Positions 7,718 through 14,663 of a stretch of DNA of 64,000 nt are shown here, one piece after another. Where the stretch lies: positions 620,001 to 684,000 of the forward strand of contig NZ_CP059431.1 of NCBI RefSeq assembly GCF_013874595.1, read 5' to 3'. The notes under the pieces were generated by a model. That model did no database searches and was not told the origin of the DNA. It was given only the letters and a program-made list of their open reading frames with translations. The DNA is from Flavobacterium sp. xlx-214 (GTDB lineage Bacteria; Bacteroidota; Bacteroidia; Flavobacteriales; Flavobacteriaceae). The position numbers were made by a program, and so were the translations under genes. Position 1 is the first letter of the stretch. Each line of letters starts with the position of its first letter.

Positions 7718-8335
7718 TTATTTATAAACCGTTTGCATTACTGCCGATTTTTTGTAAGCATTATAAGTAAGATACAAAAACACCAATACCAAAACTACCC
7801 ATAGTACTAATGATAAAGTGCTACCTAAACTCTCGCCTATTGACACTAATAAACGTTTTATACCACTACGGCGCCCACTAACATCAATTACTTCACCTGC
7901 TTCATGTGCTTTTGCGGCATTGTATATTAAACCTCCAAATATACCTGCAAACATAGCGTACAACAAGTTCTTTGTCCAAGCTAAAGAACCTTTAGCCTTT
8001 TGAGTTACAGCTTGCAACTTTGTTTTAGCAACTAGGTAGTTTAAAACATCGGTATACTCATTATGTGCAGTAAAATCAAAGTAAAAAGTAGCGTACTCTA
8101 ACCCTTTTTTTAGGTTGATTTGTATACTAGGATTATCAAAGTTGGGGTGCGGAATAATTTCATTGATATCAGTATAATCAATTCTAAAATGATGGTCTCT
8201 AAACTTTGGTTGTCCTTCAAACTCTTCTAATACACTTTCTTCTGTAGAATATAACTTTTCGGCAAAAATTACATCGGTTTCTCTAAATAACTTTGTTGGT
8301 GTAACCAACCCTTTTTCGGCAAAAAACGTTTTCAT
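7718..8335 (-). CDS. Membrane protein of the LemA operon, unknown function
   Basis: The 205 residues begin with a soluble region of about 115 residues (FRETDVIFAEKLYSTEESVLEEF, then YATFYFDFTAHNEYTDVLNYL) whose strand pattern resembles a PH-like domain. Two membrane segments follow (about residues 125-142 and 172-193, LSLVLWVVLVLVFLYLTYNA). It is the last gene of the four-gene minus-strand set 10535-7718 and lies 38 bases after its neighbour. No named family is recognised with confidence. Confidence 0.65.
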   Translation of the reverse strand: MKTFFAEKGLVTPTKLFRETDVIFAEKLYSTEESVLEEFEGQPKFRDHHFRIDYTDINEIIPHPNFDNPSIQINLKKGLEYATFYFDFTAHNEYTDVLNYLVAKTKLQAVTQKAKGSLAWTKNLLYAMFAGIFGGLIYNAAKAHEAGEVIDVSGRRSGIKRLLVSIGESLGSTLSLVLWVVLVLVFLYLTYNAYKKSAVMQTVYK

Positions 8336-8373
8336 AGCGTGCTTTTTTGTTTAATTAATATTGATTTTTCTTT

Positions 8374-8760
8374 TTATTTTTTTGATTGTACAGAAGCTTC
8401 TTTCACTTTGTTTTTAACGGATGTTTTTTTATCATCCATAAACGTGCACACTTCGTTATAATTTAAAGCAACATAAAGTAAGGTAATGATAAAAATACCC
8501 ATAATTATAAGTAAGCTTTTAATAGGATTAATACCCGAAGCAAATAAAATCATAGACGTAGCAAAGCCGCCTATCCATGTTAATGCAATAGGGAATGCTA
8601 ATAAATTAGCTAAGGTTTGGGAAAACTTACGCAAACCAATGGCTTTTAATAAGGCATCAAACAAAAAAAGAAACAAGCCTAATGGAATAATACCAAATCC
8701 AAAAATAACCACAACCATTCCTTCTTCGTTTTGCAAATAACGTAGAAAATCTTGAATCAT
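8374..8760 (-). CDS. Three-helix membrane protein of the LemA operon
   Basis: The 128 residues contain three hydrophobic helices (about residues 14-37, 53-74 and 78-98). A short cytoplasmic tail rich in Lys follows (TFMDDKKTSVKNKVKEASV). The start codon lies 3 bases after the lemA stop, so translation is likely coupled. The family is not recognised. The neighbourhood suggests a part in the same membrane complex as LemA. Confidence 0.65.
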   Translation of the reverse strand: MIQDFLRYLQNEEGMVVVIFGFGIIPLGLFLFLFDALLKAIGLRKFSQTLANLLAFPIALTWIGGFATSMILFASGINPIKSLLIIMGIFIITLLYVALNYNEVCTFMDDKKTSVKNKVKEASVQSKK

Positions 8761-8763
8761 GAG

Positions 8764-9324
8764 TTAGAATTTTACACCTTGATAGGCTTTTTCATCATCT
8801 GTTATTTGTAAAAAGTTTCGTTTGCTATAACGCAAGATGCCTGCAAACAAAACATTAGGAAACTCTTGTATGCCTGTGTTATACAACGCAACCGACTCAT
8901 TGAACAACTCTCGACGGTCTGAAATGTGATCTTCTATTTGAGACACTCTATTTTGCAAAGACAAAAACGCTTGATTGGCTTGTAAAGCAGGATAATTTTC
9001 TGAAACCGCAAACAAAGACTGCATTGATTTGGTTATTTGATTGGACAATTGCACCTTTTCATCCACATTTGTTGTGTTTAAAAACTGCGTACGCATTTGT
9101 GTTAGCTGTGTAAGTACTTTTTCTTCGTATTGGGTGTTTTGCTTTACTACCTCAACTAAGTTAGGTATTTCATCGGTACGTTGTTTTAGTAGTACATCAA
9201 TATTAGCAAAAGCTTTGTCTACATTATTGTTTAAAAACACCAAACGGTTGTAAATAGCTATACCTGCACTTACCAATGCTACCACTAATACAACTATAAT
9301 TAATAAGGCTAAAATGTTTTCCAT
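8764..9324 (-). CDS. lemA: LemA family protein
   Basis: The 186 residues have an N-terminal signal-anchor helix (about residues 4-25) and the LemA signature YNRLVFLNNNVDKAFANIDVL, with a long coiled-coil body (about 30-150). The C-terminus has FPNVLFAGILRYSKRNFLQI, the usual LemA ending that includes the Phe-Pro-...-Leu pattern. LemA proteins are membrane-anchored helical bundles of unsettled function. They are often next to TPM or GIDE-domain membrane proteins, as here (2-base gap to the upstream gene). Confidence 0.92.
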   Translation of the reverse strand: MENILALLIIVVLVVALVSAGIAIYNRLVFLNNNVDKAFANIDVLLKQRTDEIPNLVEVVKQNTQYEEKVLTQLTQMRTQFLNTTNVDEKVQLSNQITKSMQSLFAVSENYPALQANQAFLSLQNRVSQIEDHISDRRELFNESVALYNTGIQEFPNVLFAGILRYSKRNFLQITDDEKAYQGVKF

Positions 9325-9326
9325 AG

Positions 9327-10535
9327 TTATTCTTTTTCTATTTCTATTATTACTGGGTCTAATTCACTATGCTGTATGGTTTCATTTGAAAGAGAATCAG
9401 TAGATTGTTTTTTATTAAAGATATTAAAACTTTCTTGTAAATAAGCATGAGGTACTATTCTTATGCCATTGCTGGTAACGCTAACTTTTGACGATAGTAT
9501 AAAAGCTGCCCACAATAAAAACATAACAAAATAAGGGCGCACCTTATTAAAGTAAAAAGACATTTCATTGTACTTTTCTATAGCACTAACAGGTGTAATA
9601 CTTAGTATTTTTTTATGTTCATCATACGTTAAAACGGGTTCACCATTGATGTTATCTACCTTACCAATCATTAAATATTCTTTGTTGGTATCTCCTTCAA
9701 TAACATACTCGGTATACTTTTTACCATTAGAACGGTAAGAGTCTTCACTAAATTTCATAACATTTAGCTTATCGGGCAGTACTTTAATTCGCCCTGTTTC
9801 ATCCTCTAAATAAAAAGGGTTGTAAAGCCACTCTGTATGTATGGTTGTAAAGCTTTCATCACCGTCTTTATCGCGACTAATATCTTGTATTAAATAATAA
9901 TATCCTGCACAACGTTTCTTTTTAATTTTACTTTGTAAAGGTTCATCAATAATAATTTTACCCTTAACCTCTGCCAAACCCATTGCAACCGATCTAATTT
10001 TTGATGTAGGTAATGATTTTTGTAGTTTTAAAATATTGGCTCCTTTTTTATAGTTAGCAAGAACCGCAACTACAATAAAGAAAATAACAACACCTACAAA
10101 ACCAAGTAAACCAATACTTATAAAAAAGCCTGCTGTAATACCCAAGGTTTTTAACCCTTCTAAAAACCAATGTGTTCTCTTTGGTGTAATCGCTTTGTTT
10201 TGCCCTTTGGTAAGTAGCTCTCTATGCGCTACAAACGATTGATTTTTCTTAGCATTTACAAAAGGTGCAACAAAAATGATTCCTATAATAGCCAAAGCAA
10301 AGGTAGATACAAATAAAAAGATGCCAACTAATATTGCAAATGGCGGATACATAAAATAGGCAATTAATACAACCGTTGGATATACTGCAAAAAAGTATTT
10401 ATTTAAAGGTATACCATAAATTTGTGAAAGTATTACAAAATGAAACAAACTTACAATTACTACCACAAACAAGATACCTAATAAACCCGCAATAGGAATA
10501 TCTAGTTGCATTATATCGTTATACATATTCTCCAT
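9327..10535 (-). CDS. Multi-helix membrane protein with GIDE-like domain, partner of LemA
   Basis: The 402 residues have four N-terminal transmembrane helices (about residues 15-35, 42-60, 63-92 and 130-160). A cytosolic or periplasmic region of ~155 residues follows (AMGLAEVKGKIIIDEPLQS, then KRCAGYYYLIQDI, then WLYNPFYLEDETGRIKVLPD), then a final helix near 335-352. The pattern of a Gly-Lys-containing strand, a Cys-x-x-Tyr-Tyr strand and a NPFYLEDETGRI strand matches the GIDE domain known from mitochondrial MUL1 and from bacterial proteins co-encoded with LemA. It is the first gene of the operon. The GIDE assignment is from memory of the motif and needs a profile search. Confidence 0.7.
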   Translation of the reverse strand: MENMYNDIMQLDIPIAGLLGILFVVVIVSLFHFVILSQIYGIPLNKYFFAVYPTVVLIAYFMYPPFAILVGIFLFVSTFALAIIGIIFVAPFVNAKKNQSFVAHRELLTKGQNKAITPKRTHWFLEGLKTLGITAGFFISIGLLGFVGVVIFFIVVAVLANYKKGANILKLQKSLPTSKIRSVAMGLAEVKGKIIIDEPLQSKIKKKRCAGYYYLIQDISRDKDGDESFTTIHTEWLYNPFYLEDETGRIKVLPDKLNVMKFSEDSYRSNGKKYTEYVIEGDTNKEYLMIGKVDNINGEPVLTYDEHKKILSITPVSAIEKYNEMSFYFNKVRPYFVMFLLWAAFILSSKVSVTSNGIRIVPHAYLQESFNIFNKKQSTDSLSNETIQHSELDPVIIEIEKE

Positions 10536-10628
10536 AAGATTCTTTTTTGATGTGTTTTGTTAACAATACTTAAAACAATAGCATGTAAAATGTATTAGTT
10601 GTTACCAAAAACGCTGCAATGTAAGTGT

Positions 10629-11204
10629 TTATTTTTCATTGTTGTTTAAAAACTCATCGGTAAAATGGGTTTGTGTTTTGCTTTTAGCAAACTTTTCTTG
10701 GTTGTACTCATTTGATTTATTCCTAGGAATTGAAAGTGATTGCCATTGTTGATTTTGCAGCATTTTACCAATAAATACTATTTGTCCCACATGATATGGA
10801 TAATGCGCCAACTGACGGTTGATAGCATCTAACACCGTATGTCCCTCGTTTCTAATATAAATAATTCTATCTAAATCTTCAGGTGTTAACGTATTTAAGG
10901 TATCAAAAAAACATTGCCAACCTGCGTTCCATCTTTCTATAACTTGTTCTTTAGTTTGAGCATCGTTTTCAAATTCAGTATCACGAAAACGGTTTTCCTT
11001 CTCGCCATCGGTAGTAAAAATATCGGTCCAACGTGAAAGCATGTTGCCCCATAAATGTTTCACAATAATAGCAATGCTGTTGCTTTCATCATTGTATTGC
11101 CAAAAAAAGGCTTCTGTATTGGTAAGTTGTTCAAATGTTTTATCGCCCAACTGTTTGTAATAAGCAAATTGCTTTTTAGCGCCTGATAAATAATCTGTAT
11201 TCAT
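10629..11204 (-). CDS. DUF1572 (DinB-like) protein
   Basis: The 191 residues start at the ATG at 11204 (MNTDYLSGAKKQFAYYKQLG). The frame is open further upstream, but only inside the preceding DUF72 gene. The features of the DUF1572 family are a DinB/YfiT-like four-helix bundle with SIAIIVKHLWGNMLSRWTD (first His), and a second metal-ligand region with LAHYPYHVGQIVFIGKML. The three His residues of the putative metal site are present. The function of the family is unknown, possibly a metal-dependent thiol transferase like DinB relatives. It lies one base after the DUF72 stop. Confidence 0.85.
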   Translation of the reverse strand: MNTDYLSGAKKQFAYYKQLGDKTFEQLTNTEAFFWQYNDESNSIAIIVKHLWGNMLSRWTDIFTTDGEKENRFRDTEFENDAQTKEQVIERWNAGWQCFFDTLNTLTPEDLDRIIYIRNEGHTVLDAINRQLAHYPYHVGQIVFIGKMLQNQQWQSLSIPRNKSNEYNQEKFAKSKTQTHFTDEFLNNNEK

Positions 11205-11205
11205 A

Positions 11206-12090
11206 TTAAAAAAGGGTGGGATTGTCATTGCCTGGATAAGGTATATCCAAATCAAAAATTTTATTTAATTTCTGTATAAAATATGTTGCCAATAAAGGCG
11301 ATTCTAACTCGATATTTTGATGAATGAAAAAGTATAATTTTTGCAAACCTTCTTTACGCCATTGTACAATAACGTTTAACCAATCATCTAATCTTTGATA
11401 ATCTGATGGGTGATTTGCCCCAACGTATCGCACAAAAGCAGTATTCGTTGTTAACTTCATGTGCAACATATCGCGTCTTCCGGCTGTATCAACAATAATA
11501 TTGGTAACATTGTTTTGCTCTAGAAAACTACAATAATCATGAAACAGTTCTTCATTATTAAACCATTCTTTATTGCGAACCTCTACAGCTAAGGGGTATC
11601 CTTTAGGAAAATCGCCAATGAATGCTTTTAAGCGATCAAAATCTTTTGGTTTGAAGTTATCATGTACTTGCAAAAAAACCATTCCTAGTTGCTCTTCAAA
11701 AAAAGACAAAGCATCGGTAAAACTTAAAACTTTATCATATACATTTAATAATCGACTATAATGACTGATTGATTGCGGAATTTTAGGAAAAAACTTAAAA
11801 TACGCAGGTGTTTTTTCTTTCCATTTAGCTACTTGATCTTTGGAAGGTGCGCTGTAAAAAGTGGCATTTAATTCAATACTATTAAATTGTTTTGCGTAGT
11901 AAACAAGCTCATCTTTGGTGCCTTTTGGATAAAATCCCTTTAAATCGGTTTTGTTCCATTTAGCACATCCTACAAATACTTCAAAAGGATTATTTTGTTC
12001 ATTACCGTTTATTAATGAAGACTTTAAAGGAGGAACTGGTGGTAGTGTAAAATCTATTAAAGATGGATCTTCAACTTTTCCGAATTTCAT
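11206..12090 (-). CDS. DUF72 domain-containing protein (YecE family)
   Basis: The 294 residues include the TIM-barrel DUF72 fold: FVGCAKWNKTDLKGFYP (about residues 38-54), YYAKQFNSIELNATFY (the conserved N-S-I-E-x-N-x-T-F-Y motif), KFFPKIPQSISHY, GMVFLQVHDNFKP, and AVEVRNKEWF with the conserved Glu-x-Arg. YecE-like proteins have no firmly known reaction. The gene is the first of a two-gene operon with the DUF1572 gene and diverges from the lipoprotein gene at 12164. Confidence 0.9.
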   Translation of the reverse strand: MKFGKVEDPSLIDFTLPPVPPLKSSLINGNEQNNPFEVFVGCAKWNKTDLKGFYPKGTKDELVYYAKQFNSIELNATFYSAPSKDQVAKWKEKTPAYFKFFPKIPQSISHYSRLLNVYDKVLSFTDALSFFEEQLGMVFLQVHDNFKPKDFDRLKAFIGDFPKGYPLAVEVRNKEWFNNEELFHDYCSFLEQNNVTNIIVDTAGRRDMLHMKLTTNTAFVRYVGANHPSDYQRLDDWLNVIVQWRKEGLQKLYFFIHQNIELESPLLATYFIQKLNKIFDLDIPYPGNDNPTLF

Positions 12091-12163
12091 TTTTTATTTA
12101 AAAGTACTAAATCTATTAAGAAAGGTAACGTATAAAATAGTATTTTTAAACAAAATTTTAGTT

Positions 12164-12538
12164 ATGAAAAAAATTGCATTGTTACTTACATTGGCATTAA
12201 CTTTTAGTTGCGGTGTATTGAAAAAAGATAAAGATGGTTACAACGGCACTTGGATTTTACAAAACAAAAGCGGCGGTTTTACAGGTAGAACAACTCAACC
12301 AGACCAAGAAGTGAAATTGGTTATTAAGAACGATAAAATAAAATACTTTGAGAATGGAAAATTAGTCTCTGAAGATGTTTTTAAAGTTGAGAAAGCAAAA
12401 GTCATACAAAGCACAGAACCACAAGATGTTATTGTAAGCAAAAAACTAATGAAAGAATCTATTTCTGTACAAGGTGATACGCTTATTATTTCACAACAGT
12501 GTTATGATTGTTATACTTTTATGTACACTAGAAAATAG
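12164..12538 (+). CDS. Small lipoprotein, unknown function
   Basis: The 124 residues begin with a lipoprotein signal (MKKIALLLTLALTFSCGVL, lipobox Leu-Thr-Phe-Ser-Cys). The frame is open upstream to 11951, but that part lies antisense within the DUF72 gene and would bury the signal. The mature part is a small beta domain (YNGTWILQNKSGGFTG, VKLVIKNDKIKYFENGKL) like lipocalin-type domains that measure 'NGTW...'. It ends with QQCYDCYTFMYTRK. Its stop codon directly abuts the stop of the convergent response regulator gene. Confidence 0.82.
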   Translation: MKKIALLLTLALTFSCGVLKKDKDGYNGTWILQNKSGGFTGRTTQPDQEVKLVIKNDKIKYFENGKLVSEDVFKVEKAKVIQSTEPQDVIVSKKLMKESISVQGDTLIISQQCYDCYTFMYTRK

Positions 12539-13225
12539 TTAGTTGCCTACGGGAAAACTAATTTGAAAACCAACACCACGAACGGATTGTATCTTAATAC
12601 GATCATCATATTGAAAGTATTTTCTAAGGCGACTTATAAAAACGTCCATGCTGCGCCCAGTAAAATAGTCGGTTGCATTCCAAACGTTTTGTAATATTAT
12701 TTCGCGCGTTATCATTCGTTCGTTGTATTCTAATAAAAGTAACAATAAATTCACTTCTCTTTCGGTAAGCTGAAACTTTGTTTCGTCATGTGTAAGCAAC
12801 AACTGTTCGGGTAAAAACAAATAGTTTCCTAATTTATATTGATTGGTTTTATGGGTGCTTTTACGTTTTAAAATGTTGTGTAACCGTAAAACCAACTCTT
12901 CTGGATCGCAAGGTTTTGCTACGTAATCATCGGCTCCTATTTTCAATCCTAAAATGCGGTCTATTTGTTGATTTTTAGCTGTAAGAAACAAAAAAGGGCA
13001 ATGCAACTTTTCTTGTAGTTTTTTGGCTAAAGTAAATCCATCCATATTAGGTAACATTACATCTAAAATGGCAATTTCACAGTTTTGTACAACATTTATT
13101 TCATCTAAAACATGTAAAGGATTTTGATACCAATGCACATTAAACCCAGACATTTCAAGATATTGCTTTAATATAAAACCAAAATCATATTCATCTTCAA
13201 CCAATAAAACCGTTACCTTGCTCAT
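12539..13225 (-). CDS. OmpR-family response regulator
   Basis: The 228 residues have a receiver domain at about residues 4-118: acidic pair LLVEDEYDF, phosphoacceptor Asp in AILDVMLPNMDGF, Thr/Ser in FLFLTAKN and Lys in DDYVAKPCDPEEL. A winged-helix DNA-binding domain follows at about 133-226 (FQLTEREVNLLLLLLEYNERMITRE, RSMDVFISRLRKYF, VRGVGFQI). The pairing is with the histidine kinase just upstream (4-base ATGA overlap). The likely targets include the divergent receptor gene at 14664, because phased TTAACC repeats lie between them. Confidence 0.93.
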   Translation of the reverse strand: MSKVTVLLVEDEYDFGFILKQYLEMSGFNVHWYQNPLHVLDEINVVQNCEIAILDVMLPNMDGFTLAKKLQEKLHCPFLFLTAKNQQIDRILGLKIGADDYVAKPCDPEELVLRLHNILKRKSTHKTNQYKLGNYLFLPEQLLLTHDETKFQLTEREVNLLLLLLEYNERMITREIILQNVWNATDYFTGRSMDVFISRLRKYFQYDDRIKIQSVRGVGFQISFPVGN

Positions 13226-14553
13226 ATTTCAATTGTTATTTCGCATCCTTTTCCTAAATCACTTTTCATTTGAATGGTTCCTTGGTGTTTTTGAACCGTT
13301 TTTTGAACCAAATACAAACCTAAGCCCAACCCTTTTACATTGTGAATATTGTTTGTGGCAATGCGGTAATATTTATCAAAAATCTTTCGTTGTTCTTCTT
13401 TTGCAATGCCTATTCCGTTATCCTTCACTCCTATTTCCAAAGAATCTTGAGATTGAAGTACTTTGATATCCAACATTTTACCACCGTACTTAATACTGTT
13501 TTCTATTAAATTACCTAAAATGGTTTCCATTTCAACCGAACTCATTTTAAAATCGTCTTTTGATTGAATGTTGATATTCCAATGAATTTCAGGATACAAA
13601 ATAGTATAATCTTGTAAAAAATCATGTATTTGTTGTTCTGTAGCTTTTTTATCTAATGTTTCAACCTCATCTAAAGGTTTTAGTAAATGTTCTAACCTAT
13701 GAATTTGTCTATCCATTAAATCAAGCGTTTCATCTTTTTTAATAATACGCATTTGTTTTGAAGCTACTTTTAAAGTTGCCAAAGGCGTTTTAAATTCATG
13801 CGCCACATTATCAATGGTATCGTGTAAAAGTAAAACTTGCAAATGTTGCTCTTTGTACTTTTTGTACGATTGAAAATACAACCAAAGCACTAAAATCATT
13901 AATACAATGGATACCAAAAACAAGCTCCACAACTCTTTATATAAAATTTGATTCAGGTTTAAAACATCAAAATACATAGCTTGGGTAATGTTGTAACTAC
14001 GCTCGCTATTTTGAGAAACAAACTTTTTAATACCACCTTTAGGATCAATATTTTCTACATCTTCTGTTTTAGAAGCAGAATAAGTTGATTCCCAATTTGA
14101 TTCGCTCAACAAATAATTTTCCTCAGGTTTTGGATTTGTTTGGTAAATAACCAAAGGATTTGAAATGATTTCATTATGCGCTTTTAGATCATAAACGCGC
14201 TTTAATTCTTTCTTAAAAGCCAGCTTTAAACCTGTTTCTTTGTATTGTTGTTCAACAAATTTTTGTAAGGTTGGCGAAAGACTATCGTTAACAAACTTCA
14301 TACTTTTAATGAAACTTGCTTCGGATATTTTCTTATCAGGATATTCATACCATTTATACAAACTTTCATCCCAATTGGTGTCTTCTAAAAACTTATAATC
14401 AACATCAACCTTTTCTAATATTCCTTTGGCTCTTGCCTTAATTTCGTTTCGTTTTAACAATACGGTATTGTACAGAAAATACGCCTGTATAGAAACCAAT
14501 ACCACAAATAGCAGTGAAAAATAGACAATTGGATGTATTTTTTTCTTTTTCAT
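13222..14553 (-). CDS. Sensor histidine kinase
   Basis: The 443 residues start at the ATG at 14553 (MKKKKIHPIVYF; a TTG-type extension of 6 codons is possible). There is a transmembrane helix at about 9-28, then a periplasmic sensor region of ~175 residues and a second helix at about 203-224. The dimerisation/phosphoacceptor domain carries His in NVAHEFKTPLATLKVA. The ATPase domain has an N box LIENSIKYGG, a G1 box DNGIGIAKEEQRKIF and a G2 box KGLGLGLYLV. The architecture is that of RprX-like Bacteroidota kinases. It is co-transcribed with the response regulator, with a 4-base overlap. Confidence 0.92.
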   Translation of the reverse strand: MKKKKIHPIVYFSLLFVVLVSIQAYFLYNTVLLKRNEIKARAKGILEKVDVDYKFLEDTNWDESLYKWYEYPDKKISEASFIKSMKFVNDSLSPTLQKFVEQQYKETGLKLAFKKELKRVYDLKAHNEIISNPLVIYQTNPKPEENYLLSESNWESTYSASKTEDVENIDPKGGIKKFVSQNSERSYNITQAMYFDVLNLNQILYKELWSLFLVSIVLMILVLWLYFQSYKKYKEQHLQVLLLHDTIDNVAHEFKTPLATLKVASKQMRIIKKDETLDLMDRQIHRLEHLLKPLDEVETLDKKATEQQIHDFLQDYTILYPEIHWNINIQSKDDFKMSSVEMETILGNLIENSIKYGGKMLDIKVLQSQDSLEIGVKDNGIGIAKEEQRKIFDKYYRIATNNIHNVKGLGLGLYLVQKTVQKHQGTIQMKSDLGKGCEITIEI

Positions 14554-14592
14554 TAAAGCAAATATACACAATGCTGCTTTTGTAAAAACACA

Positions 14593-14620
14593 TTAACCCG
14601 TTGTTAACCGTTCATTAACC
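14593..14620. promoter_or_regulatory. Three phased TTAACC direct repeats, candidate response-regulator operator
   Basis: TTAACC occurs at 14593, 14604 and 14615, exactly 11 bases apart, in the 110-base gap between the histidine kinase and the divergent receptor gene. OmpR-type regulators bind direct repeats spaced by about one helical turn. The third repeat lies where a -33 element would be for the near-match -7 sequence CAACTTTG at 14642-14649. Confidence 0.6.
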
Positions 14621-14663
14621 AAAGCCAAGCGTTTTGTGACGCAACTTTGTAAAAACAAAAATC

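Noticed and set aside
11951..12163. N-terminal extension of the lipoprotein at 12164
   Set aside because: It is antisense to the DUF72 gene and would bury a clear lipoprotein signal.
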